The position numbers and the translations under genes are program-made. 9,842 nt of DNA from JANRKT01 sp033763355 (lineage in GTDB: Bacteria > Bacteroidota > Bacteroidia > Chitinophagales > Chitinophagaceae), in the NCBI GenBank assembly GCA_033763355.1, contig JANRKT010000294.1:1-9842 (forward strand), read 5' to 3'. Shown here piece by piece: positions 1-5,525 of this stretch. Position 1 is the stretch's first letter. The number at the start of each line of letters is the position of its first letter. The notes below the pieces were generated by a model that saw nothing but the letters and a program-made list of their open reading frames with translations, made no database searches and had not been told where the DNA came from.

Positions 1-302
1 TTTCTTCTCTCTCTGAGTCTCCGCATTAGTCCTGAGCTTTGAGCTTTGGCCTGCAGGACTCAGCGGTTCTGTTAAGATGACATCAAACAAAGTAAGATAC
101 GAATGCCTGATTAACGGCGAGTCCTGCCATGCCAGCACACAGGCCTCCGGCAGAGACTTCGCCTTTGAGGTCTCCAATCTGGCGCCCCGGAATTATTCTG
201 AATGATGCCCGGATTCACTAATTTTATTTACACAGATGTGAATCATTTTTTCACTGACTGAATTTGTGCGCAATTCAATACAGGCATACAAAAATTTATG
301 AG
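1..302. other. Left-edge region without a firm gene
   Basis: Apart from the doubtful ORF at 77-205, I see no gene here. Positions 1-60 are rich in short CT and GAGCTTTG repeats. The motif TCTCCGCATT at 18-27 recurs at 4605-4614 in the leader of the second cupin gene, so this edge may carry a degenerate part of the same intergenic repeat family. The 90 bp before the gene starting at 303 are A/T rich and include TAATTTTA at 220-227, one base off the Bacteroidetes -7 consensus TAnnTTTG, but I see no matching upstream TTG. Confidence 0.4.
77..205 (+). CDS. Possible small ORF, 42 aa, unknown function
   Basis: An ATG at 77 opens 42 codons ending in TGA at 203-205. The peptide begins MTSNKVRYECLINGES and ends NLAPRNYSE. 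It has no signal peptide or membrane segment. The codons favour G or C in the third position (GGC, GAG, TCC, GCC, GAC, TTC), unlike the A/T-ending codons of the next gene, so it may be a real short gene, the tail of a gene, or imported DNA. The frame stays open upstream of the ATG only to a TGA at 14-16, so a longer protein is not hidden to the left. I do not recognise a family. The opposite strand is also open across much of this stretch, which weakens the case. Confidence 0.25.
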   Translation: MTSNKVRYECLINGESCHASTQASGRDFAFEVSNLAPRNYSE

Positions 303-926
303 ATGAAGCTCCTTGCTATAGCCATACTAAGCTTTTTTACTGCATCTCTTCCCGGGCAAGAAATAAAAAATGAATTTGACGGACATAAGTGGGAAGCTCC
401 TTACCTGCTCCCGGTCCCTAAAGATTGGGGCGTTGAAAGATTTCTCATTCCAATAAGTTTCGCTCCTCAAATTTCATACAATGGAGTTGAAGATATCCGT
501 TTTGCCCCGGGCTGGGCCAAAGTAAACAGCGCTGAGTACTGGAGTTATGCCTTTTTATGGTACCTCGATGGAAAAGTAGAATTAAATGCTGAAGTACTCG
601 GTAGCAATTTAAAAAATTATTATACCGGGTTAATCGCAATCAATGGGAGCAATATCCCCAAAGAAAAGATCATACCAGTCGAGACATCGTTCAAAGAAGT
701 AAAGAAAGACAGGGGCAACCTGAAATCTTATACCGGAACAATTAAAATGACGGATTACATGCAACAGATGCCAATAGTGCTCAATTGCAAAGTACATCTG
801 AAAGCATGTGCCGGTGATAACAAAACTTTTGTATTCTTCGAATTATCTCCCCAGCCATTGCATCAGGATATTTGGTCAAGCCTGGACAAGCTGTGGTTTG
901 ATTTTAAATGTTCAAAGACTAATTGA
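303..926 (+). CDS. Exported protein of unknown function, 207 aa
   Basis: I place the start at the ATG at 303. The first residues, MKLLAIAILSFFTASLPGQE, then form a clean Sec signal peptide with likely cleavage after ...LPG. An in-frame TTG at 264 would add 13 mostly polar residues in front of the signal and is unlikely. The mature protein (about 188 aa) has no membrane segment. It is rich in aromatic residues, including the stretch NSAEYWSYAFLWYLDGKVEL around residues 75-95, and has two cysteines about 10 residues apart near the C-terminal third (NCKVHLKACAG). I recognise no catalytic motif and name no family. It is probably periplasmic or outer-surface exposed. It stands alone: the next gene is 320 bp downstream, and a perfect 8-bp hairpin follows its stop codon by 19 bp. 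Confidence 0.8.
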   Translation: MKLLAIAILSFFTASLPGQEIKNEFDGHKWEAPYLLPVPKDWGVERFLIPISFAPQISYNGVEDIRFAPGWAKVNSAEYWSYAFLWYLDGKVELNAEVLGSNLKNYYTGLIAINGSNIPKEKIIPVETSFKEVKKDRGNLKSYTGTIKMTDYMQQMPIVLNCKVHLKACAGDNKTFVFFELSPQPLHQDIWSSLDKLWFDFKCSKTN

Positions 927-945
927 CGCAAAGCCTCCGCCAAAG

Positions 946-965
946 GGTTCGTGTCCCCACGAACC
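946..965. repeat. Perfect 8-bp palindromic hairpin, GGTTCGTG family
   Basis: GGTTCGTG (946-953), a four-base loop TCCC and CACGAACC (958-965) form a perfect stem 19 bp after the stop of the preceding gene. No T-run follows on either side (CAAAG before, AATCTCATT after), so it is not a classical intrinsic terminator, although it could still pause or end transcription. The GGTTCGTG arm recurs at 995 and 3896, which marks it as a member of a dispersed palindromic repeat family. Confidence 0.7.
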
Positions 966-994
966 AATCTCATTCTTGTATTGATTTCAGTAGC

Positions 995-1021
995 GGTTCG
1001 TGAAGACACGAGGCAGGTACC
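995..1021. repeat. Dispersed repeat GGTTCGTGAAGACACGA, copy 1
   Basis: GGTTCGTGAAGACACGAGGC begins at 995 and ends in AGGTACC. TCGTG (998-1002) and CACGA (1007-1011) form a 5-bp stem with loop AAGA. Related copies lie at 3896-3913 and 5433-5460. The copy at 5433 matches at roughly three quarters of positions over 28 bases. All copies are in intergenic DNA. Confidence 0.6.
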
Positions 1022-1088
1022 ATTTGCAAAAGGCAAAAGTGATAAAAGAAGATGTCAACTGGCCTGGTAATTTTTGAGTGCACACTCA

Positions 1089-1116
1089 TTGTTATGATTT
1101 TCTCAATTAAACTTTG
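1089..1116 (+). promoter_or_regulatory. Candidate Bacteroidetes promoter upstream of the hydroxy-acid oxidase
   Basis: TTG at 1089-1091 is followed by 17 bases and then AAACTTTG at 1109-1116. The Flavobacterium-type promoter is TTG-N17-TAnnTTTG, so the only departure is A for T at the first base of the -7 element. Transcription from here would give a leader of about 120 nt that contains the repeated element at 1158-1187. This is a pattern match only. Confidence 0.3.
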
Positions 1117-1157
1117 TAATTTTTACTGGTGAACCGCAGTCCCCTATCGTGCCCATT

Positions 1158-1187
1158 AAGCAACGGAGATGGGTTGCGGGGTGATAA
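1158..1187 (+). repeat. Leader repeat element, copy A
   Basis: The 12-mer AAGCAACGGAGA (1158-1169) is followed by a G-rich tail ending GGGGTGATAA. The same 12-mer with a similar G-run and GTGA tail occurs at 3925-3956 and 4628-4659. Each copy lies between 53 and 122 bases upstream of a start codon on the same strand; here the 12-mer ends 77 bases before the ATG at 1247. Confidence 0.65.
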
Positions 1188-1246
1188 AGGCATCTCTACC
1201 TTGTTAAAACCACAATTCACATTATTCAAATAAATATCATTTTAAA

Positions 1247-2398
1247 ATGGAACAAACAAGACGAGACTTGCTCAAAACAATCACGGCATTATCAGGTGGT
1301 TTAATGATTCCATTTACCGGGCAAAGTCAGACAGGTGCACAAACTAATTTGTCAACTGCTGCCGGCGACCCGGTTGATTTATCCGAAATCATCAATTTGT
1401 TTGATTTTGAAAAAATGGCTGAGTCGAAAATGACAAAAATGTCATTTGCATATGTTGCAGGCGGAGCAGCTGATGAAATTACGTTGCGCTGGAACAGGCA
1501 GGCATTTGATGCGCTGAAAATAAACCCAAATGTGCTGAATGATGTGAGCAAACTTGATACAAGTGTTACATTGTTCGGGCACAAACTGGCTTATCCTGTT
1601 TTAATAGCCCCAACTGCCTTTCATAAAATGATGCACCCTGAGGGCGAACTGGCAACTGCCAAAGGAGCCGGTAAAGCAAAAGCAGTTTATGTGGTTAGTT
1701 CATTTACCACTACACCTCTTGAAGAAATAAAAAAAGTTGCCACTGAACCACTTTGGTTTCAATTGTATGTAAGAGACGATAAAGCATTTACGAAAAACCT
1801 TGTTCAAAAAGCAGAATCATTGGGTTATAAAGCCCTTTGTATTACAGTAGATACACCGGTTGGTGGCGCCCGGGACCGTGAAGCAAGAGTAAAATTCGAG
1901 TTGCCTGCCGGTATAAACGCCCCCTATACAAATGGCCCATTTGATCAGAAATTGCCCCTTACGTGGAAAGAAATGGAATGGTTGATTTCGTTTGCAAAAG
2001 TGCCCGTGTTATTAAAAGGAATCCTAAATGCTGATGATGCGGAAAATGCCATTAAAACCGGCGCATCCGGCATTATCGTTTCCAATCATGGTGGCAGAAA
2101 TTTAGATACTGCCCCTGCTACGATTGAGGCGCTGCCAAAAATTGCTGAAAGGGTAAACAGAAGAATACCCATTTTAATGGATGGTGGCATAAGACGTGGC
2201 ACTGATGTTTTAAAAGCAATTGCTTTTGGTGCAAATGCCGTATTAGTAGGCAGGCCTGTCTGTTTTGGTTTGGCTTCGGGTGGTGCAGAAGGCGTTGCCA
2301 AAACCTTAGAAATTTTAAAAGCAGAATTTGAAATGGCAATGGCATTGACAGGAAGGTCCACTATTGCAGGTATTGATAAGTCTTTAATATGGAAATAA
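1247..2398 (+). CDS. FMN-dependent alpha-hydroxy-acid oxidase/dehydrogenase with Tat-type signal, 383 aa
   Basis: This is an FMN-binding TIM-barrel enzyme of the glycolate oxidase/lactate oxidase/L-lactate dehydrogenase family, which oxidises a 2-hydroxy acid to the 2-oxo acid. Family marks are all present: PTAFH (122-126), SSFTT (151-155), WFQLYV (170-175), TVDTP (200-204), VLLKGI (254-259, Lys257), SNHGGRNLD (279-287, with catalytic His281 and substrate-binding Arg284) and the phosphate-binding stretch DGGIRRGTDVL through VLVGRP (312-337). The N-terminus reads TRRDLLK at 4-10, followed by a hydrophobic stretch to about residue 23, which fits a twin-arginine signal. A folded FMN enzyme would need Tat export, so I infer a periplasmic enzyme. 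If oxygen is the acceptor it would release H2O2 there. The motif has Asn285 where many members have Gln. Length is normal for the family. The substrate (lactate, glycolate, mandelate-like) cannot be decided. Confidence 0.93.
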   Translation: MEQTRRDLLKTITALSGGLMIPFTGQSQTGAQTNLSTAAGDPVDLSEIINLFDFEKMAESKMTKMSFAYVAGGAADEITLRWNRQAFDALKINPNVLNDVSKLDTSVTLFGHKLAYPVLIAPTAFHKMMHPEGELATAKGAGKAKAVYVVSSFTTTPLEEIKKVATEPLWFQLYVRDDKAFTKNLVQKAESLGYKALCITVDTPVGGARDREARVKFELPAGINAPYTNGPFDQKLPLTWKEMEWLISFAKVPVLLKGILNADDAENAIKTGASGIIVSNHGGRNLDTAPATIEALPKIAERVNRRIPILMDGGIRRGTDVLKAIAFGANAVLVGRPVCFGLASGGAEGVAKTLEILKAEFEMAMALTGRSTIAGIDKSLIWK

Positions 2399-2442
2399 TA
2401 CCAACCGGTAATACTATCTGATACCAAATCAAAAAAGGGCAA

Positions 2443-3447
2443 ATGAAAACATATTTTGTTTTTTTTCTTCTTATTGTATCGCAAATAGCCTTTAGCCAGA
2501 ATAAAAAGAGAATTTATTTTAAGCCCACTACTTACTATTCAGTTTTTTCTTCTGAATTAAAACCGGTGCTGAATATCTCACCTGGTGATACGATTTATAC
2601 AGAAAGTATTGATGCGGAGGGAATAGATAAACACGGAAAAAAAGTAACCGATAGAAATGGCGGCAACCCTTTAACCGGCCCTTTTTATATTAATGGCGCT
2701 GAAGAAGGAGATATCCTCGTGATAACACTCATTGATGTTTCGCTTAACCGGCCAAGCGCTTCCAGCTTTGAATCTTTTGTTCCAAGAAGCTTGCCGGAGG
2801 ATATCGTTAATCAGTTTAAGGACCAATACAAACCATTTGACTGGGACCTCGATTTAAAAAAAATGACAGGTTCTCCCAAATTGAAACAAGGGCATTTGAA
2901 AAATTTTTACATTAACCTGCATCCGTTCCTGGGTGATGTTGGCATTGCCCCAAAGGATAGTGCCATTACCACCGATGATGCAGGACCTTATGCCGGAAAT
3001 TTAGATTTCAACCGTTTAACAACAGGATCAAAATTGTATGTGCCGGTATTTCACAAAGGCGCTTTATTGTTATTAGGAGATGGTCATGCTGCACAGGGAG
3101 ATGGTGAGATCAATTTAGCCGCACTTGAAACATCTATGAATTTCGCTTTCACTGTGCAACTGATTAAAAATCCAAAAATAAAACCTGATTTCCCGAGACT
3201 TGAAGACGCAACATATATTATGGCAGTGGGATTGCACCCCTCTTTGGACAGTGCTTTGAAAATAGCAACAAAAGGATTATTGGATTGGGTTCAGCAGGAT
3301 TATCAATTGTCATTGGAGGAGGCAACCCAGGTTATTGGGTCCTCCATAGAATACAGAATCCCGGAAATTGCAGACCCCAAAGTTGAAGTAGTTGCCATGA
3401 TCAAAAAAGCCATACTTAAAAGGCTTGCTAAAACACCCGAGCGTTAA
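2443..3447 (+). CDS. Exported acetamidase/formamidase-family hydrolase, 334 aa
   Basis: The protein belongs to the FmdA/AmdA family, whose characterised members hydrolyse short amides such as formamide or acetamide to the acid and ammonia. Family landmarks are GNPLTGPFYINGAEEGD (74-90), HPFLGDVGIAP (160-170), GNLDFNRLTTGSKLYVPVFH (185-204) and GDGHAAQGDGE (212-222), which carry the acidic and histidine residues of the active site. Residues 1-19, MKTYFVFFLLIVSQIAFSQ, are a typical Sec signal peptide, so the enzyme is probably periplasmic, unlike the classic cytoplasmic members. The start follows from this signal. It lies 44 bp after the hydroxy-acid oxidase with no terminator between, so the two are probably co-transcribed. 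The true substrate may not be formamide or acetamide. Confidence 0.9.
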   Translation: MKTYFVFFLLIVSQIAFSQNKKRIYFKPTTYYSVFSSELKPVLNISPGDTIYTESIDAEGIDKHGKKVTDRNGGNPLTGPFYINGAEEGDILVITLIDVSLNRPSASSFESFVPRSLPEDIVNQFKDQYKPFDWDLDLKKMTGSPKLKQGHLKNFYINLHPFLGDVGIAPKDSAITTDDAGPYAGNLDFNRLTTGSKLYVPVFHKGALLLLGDGHAAQGDGEINLAALETSMNFAFTVQLIKNPKIKPDFPRLEDATYIMAVGLHPSLDSALKIATKGLLDWVQQDYQLSLEEATQVIGSSIEYRIPEIADPKVEVVAMIKKAILKRLAKTPER

Positions 3448-3505
3448 GGAAAAACAGCTGATGATAGCCGGCGGTAATTATAAAACACTTCTTAAAAATT
3501 AAGCA

Positions 3506-3868
3506 ATGAATTTTGAAAAACTGGTTCCAAATGTTTTTTATGTCAACATTACTGATGGCTTGAAATTGTTTGTCGACTGTCTGGGCTTTACTGTCGTACA
3601 TGATGAAATAAAATCCAGCCAACCATTTTGTGTACTGGAAAAAGATGGATTACGTATAAATCTTTTTGAAAATGCAGAACTTGCTAAAGAGCATAATCCG
3701 GAGTTTAGGTTAGTGACTAAAAATATTGAAGAAGTTTATGGAAAGGTTTCTAAATCTCATCCTGAATTCCTTCATCCAAACCTGAAGGAAATTACTCTTC
3801 GCCCATGGGGTGCTAAAGAATTCGCATTAAAGGATGAACAAGCAGGGATTATAATTCAAGAATGGTAA
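3506..3868 (+). CDS. VOC-family (glyoxalase/bleomycin-resistance fold) protein, 120 aa
   Basis: A single short protein with the vicinal-oxygen-chelate layout: an N-terminal beta-alpha unit (VPNVFYVNITDGLKLFVDCL, then GFTVVHDE), a central LEKDGLRINLFEN segment, and the C-terminal LRPWGAKEFALKDEQAGIII unit ending in QEW. The usual VOC metal ligands are only partly evident; Glu119 sits at the expected last position, and I see no clear histidine at the first. It may therefore be a binding protein rather than a metalloenzyme, as in the bleomycin-resistance branch. There is no signal peptide, so it is cytoplasmic. It begins 58 bp after the amidase-family gene and probably ends that transcript. The role is unknown. 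Confidence 0.82.
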   Translation: MNFEKLVPNVFYVNITDGLKLFVDCLGFTVVHDEIKSSQPFCVLEKDGLRINLFENAELAKEHNPEFRLVTKNIEEVYGKVSKSHPEFLHPNLKEITLRPWGAKEFALKDEQAGIIIQEW

Positions 3869-3872
3869 AGTA

Positions 3873-3930
3873 TTGCTTTGCTCATGCCCCGTCCCGGTTC
3901 GTGAAGAGACGAAATCCGGGGCGCAAGCAA
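3873..3930. repeat. Compound 58-nt hairpin downstream of the VOC gene
   Basis: Three nested helices can form: TTGCTT (3873-3878) with AAGCAA (3925-3930), GCCCCG (3886-3891) with CGGGGC (3917-3922), and TTCGT (3898-3902) with ACGAA (3909-3913). The tip is a copy of the dispersed GGTTCGTGAAGA repeat. The right foot is the start of the AAGCAACGGAGA leader element. It starts four bases after the VOC stop codon. There is no T-run, so terminator function is uncertain. Confidence 0.65.
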
Positions 3931-3956
3931 CGGAGAGAGGCTGTGGGAGGTGAGAA
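3925..3956 (+). repeat. Leader repeat element, copy B
   Basis: AAGCAACGGAGA at 3925-3936 is followed by GAGGCTGTGGGAGGTGAGAA. The 12-mer is identical to copies at 1158 and 4628. Its end lies 53 bases before the ATG of the exported cupin gene. Its first six bases are also the outer arm of the hairpin at 3873-3930. Confidence 0.65.
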
Positions 3957-3989
3957 GTTTTTAAAATAAATAAACTCAAAATAAATTCT

Positions 3990-4574
3990 ATGAACCGTAA
4001 TTCTTTTTTAAAACTTTTTTTAACGTTTGGCTCTTTTCTGACTGTTCCGTTTACGCTGATAGCAAAACCCTTTTATAAAAAAAGAGTTGATAAGGGCATA
4101 AAAGTAGATGCTGGAAAAGACCGGTTTGGCGAAAGCATCCCCCTGTTTGAAGGCGACCATTTTTATTGCAAGGTTTCTGCGAAAGATACTGACGGAGATA
4201 TTTACATTTTTGAATCTACAAGAGATAAGAAAGGAGGTCCGCCACTTCACTATCATTTCGAACAAGATGAATGGTGGTATATTCTGGAAGGAGAATTTTT
4301 ATTTAAGGTGGGCGACCAGACTTTTACAGCAAAAGCAGGAGACAGTGTTTTTGCGCCACGTATGATTCCACATGCTTTTGCAAAAATAAATGAAGGAACT
4401 TCAAAATTATTAATGGCATTTCAACCAGCAGGTAAAATGGAAGAACATTTTAGAGCTGTTAGTAAAGGGATTTATGAAAAGATGACGAAAGAAGAAAGAG
4501 ATAAGTTCCAGCAAGGCAATGGATTTAAAGTGGTAGGGCCGGCACTTACTTATGATAAAACTATTCGGCAATAA
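3990..4574 (+). CDS. Exported cupin-domain protein, 194 aa
   Basis: A single conserved-barrel (cupin) domain occupies about residues 50-145. Cupin motif 1 is GPPLHYHFEQDEWWYILEG, with metal ligands His87, His89 and Glu94. Motif 2 is GDSVFAPRMIPHAFAKIN, with His128 as the fourth ligand and the usual Gly of PxG replaced. All four ligands are present, so a metal-dependent dioxygenase, isomerase or lyase activity is possible. The N-terminus MNRNSFLKLFLTFGSFLTVP then FTLIA is a hydrophobic export signal with only one Arg where Tat signals have two; I expect Sec or a degenerate Tat route. A charged C-terminal tail follows the cupin domain from about residue 147. The gene stands 121 bp from the VOC gene with a hairpin and leader repeat between, so it may have its own promoter or be attenuated. 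Confidence 0.88.
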   Translation: MNRNSFLKLFLTFGSFLTVPFTLIAKPFYKKRVDKGIKVDAGKDRFGESIPLFEGDHFYCKVSAKDTDGDIYIFESTRDKKGGPPLHYHFEQDEWWYILEGEFLFKVGDQTFTAKAGDSVFAPRMIPHAFAKINEGTSKLLMAFQPAGKMEEHFRAVSKGIYEKMTKEERDKFQQGNGFKVVGPALTYDKTIRQ

Positions 4575-4603
4575 ATGGTACGGACGCACTTTCTCCCAAG
4601 AAC

Positions 4604-4640
4604 CTCTCCGCATTGACTTTGTCCACTAAGCAACGGAGAG
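4604..4640. repeat. Inverted repeat CTCTCCG/CGGAGAG overlapping leader copy C
   Basis: CTCTCCG (4604-4610) pairs with CGGAGAG (4634-4640) across a 23-base loop. The right arm lies inside the repeated AAGCAACGGAGA motif. The loop holds CATTGACTTTGTCC. TCTCCGCATT also occurs at 18-27 at the window's left edge. Confidence 0.5.
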
Positions 4641-4659
4641 ACTCTTCGGGGGTGAAAAA
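4628..4659 (+). repeat. Leader repeat element, copy C
   Basis: AAGCAACGGAGA (4628-4639) is followed by GACTCTTCGGGGGTGAAAAA. It is the third copy of the element and lies 122 bases upstream of the second cupin gene's ATG. The G-run plus GTGA tail is kept in all three copies, while the middle 8-10 bases vary. Confidence 0.65.
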
Positions 4660-4761
4660 GACGGACATATTAAAGATGTGTTTTATTTCCTGATTATTTT
4701 ATGTATTGTTATCCTGGGATAACGCCGGGCAAAAACACAACATTAAAAATTCAGTGTACTT

Positions 4762-5301
4762 ATGGCTTTAAAAAATCAGATTCTTGATATGGCACCAATA
4801 GGCATGAAGTTCACCGTACTTCAGGCAGCCGCTGATACCGGTGGCAAATCGCTTGACCTGCATTGGGAACTTTTGCCGGGCTGCAACATGAAAGACCCGC
4901 TGCTTCATATTCATCCCCATGCCATCGAAACTTATGAGGTACTGGATGGAGAAATGGAATTTTTTGTAAAAGACAAATGGCTTACTGCAAAAAAGGGGTA
5001 TAAACTTGAAGTCCCCGCAGGGGTTACTCATAGTTTCAGGAACCCCACTGGTAAAACAGTAACTGTTTTCAATACCCATCAGCCCGCCCTTAAAATGGAA
5101 AATTATTTTGAAGATGTATGCAAACTGCTGGATAAAATAACAGCCGGCAGAACAAAAGATTTTAAAATGAATATGCAGGCAAAACTGTACCTGTCAGTAC
5201 TGATGAATAATTACCGAAATGAAATTATTGCGAGGAAACCGCCGGATGCTGCTATTAAAATTCTTGGAGCCATTGCAAAACTGATGAATCTGAAATACTG
5301 A
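4762..5301 (+). CDS. Cytoplasmic cupin-domain protein with C-terminal helical tail, 179 aa
   Basis: Cupin motif 1 is LLHIHPHAIETYEVLDG with His49, His51 and Glu56. Motif 2 is GYKLEVPAGVTHSFRN with His90 and Asn94 and an intact PxG. This is a complete metal site, closer to the consensus than the exported cupin upstream. There is no signal peptide, so the protein is probably cytoplasmic. After the barrel (to about residue 108) comes a tail of some 70 residues, KMENYFEDVCKLLDKIT through the end, predicted by eye to be mostly helical; this is longer than a minimal cupin. The gene is 187 bp after the exported cupin and follows leader copy C. The two cupins are not close paralogues by eye. No reaction can be assigned. 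Confidence 0.87.
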   Translation: MALKNQILDMAPIGMKFTVLQAAADTGGKSLDLHWELLPGCNMKDPLLHIHPHAIETYEVLDGEMEFFVKDKWLTAKKGYKLEVPAGVTHSFRNPTGKTVTVFNTHQPALKMENYFEDVCKLLDKITAGRTKDFKMNMQAKLYLSVLMNNYRNEIIARKPPDAAIKILGAIAKLMNLKY

Positions 5302-5432
5302 TTGCCCTCCCCTGTTTTCATGAAATGGGATACATAACATAAACTAAGCTCATCTGCCACTCATCTCAAAACTGCAAAACCTGCGGCCCTTACCCCATCC
5401 GCCGCAATTGAAATCAAAACAGGAACACTATT

Positions 5433-5460
5433 GGTATGTGAAGACACAAGACAAGGTAAA
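5433..5460. repeat. Dispersed repeat GGTATGTGAAGACACAAG, degenerate copy
   Basis: This stretch aligns without gaps to 995-1022, sharing the core GTGAAGACAC and a downstream AGGTA. The stem is reduced to TGTG/CACA around the loop AAGA. It lies between the second cupin gene and the outer membrane receptor gene. Confidence 0.5.
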
Positions 5461-5496
5461 GGGTATAATACTGTACCTATTATTTCCCCCATTCAA

Positions 5497-5504
5497 TATC
5501 TTTG
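5497..5504 (+). promoter_or_regulatory. Candidate -7 element TATCTTTG for the receptor gene
   Basis: TATCTTTG matches the Bacteroidetes -7 consensus TAnnTTTG exactly and lies 21 bases before the ATG at 5526, giving a short leader. I see no good TTG at the -33 position, so the promoter would be only half matched. If used, it excludes the in-frame TTG at 5502 as a translation start, because that TTG lies within the element. Confidence 0.4.
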
Positions 5505-5525
5505 TCCTTTACCAATAAAAGATTG

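Larger units (their letters stand above)
927..1246. other. 320-bp intergenic region with hairpin repeats and leader element
   Basis: No gene is visible. From left to right it holds a perfect hairpin at 946-965, a second related repeat at 995-1021, a candidate promoter at 1089-1116 and the first copy of the AAGCAACGGAGA leader element at 1158-1187. The 60 bp before the ATG at 1247 are A/T rich. The region ends in TTTAAAATGG with no Shine-Dalgarno sequence, as is normal for Bacteroidetes. Confidence 0.6.

Noticed and set aside
2086..2484. Minus-strand ORF of 132 codons across the oxidase and amidase genes
   Set aside because: It is antisense to the conserved FMN-binding part of the oxidase and shows no protein-like features.
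5302..5340. Intrinsic terminator after the second cupin gene (CCC...TTTCATGAAA...GGG)
   Set aside because: The stem is short and interrupted and no T-run follows, so I cannot support a terminator call.
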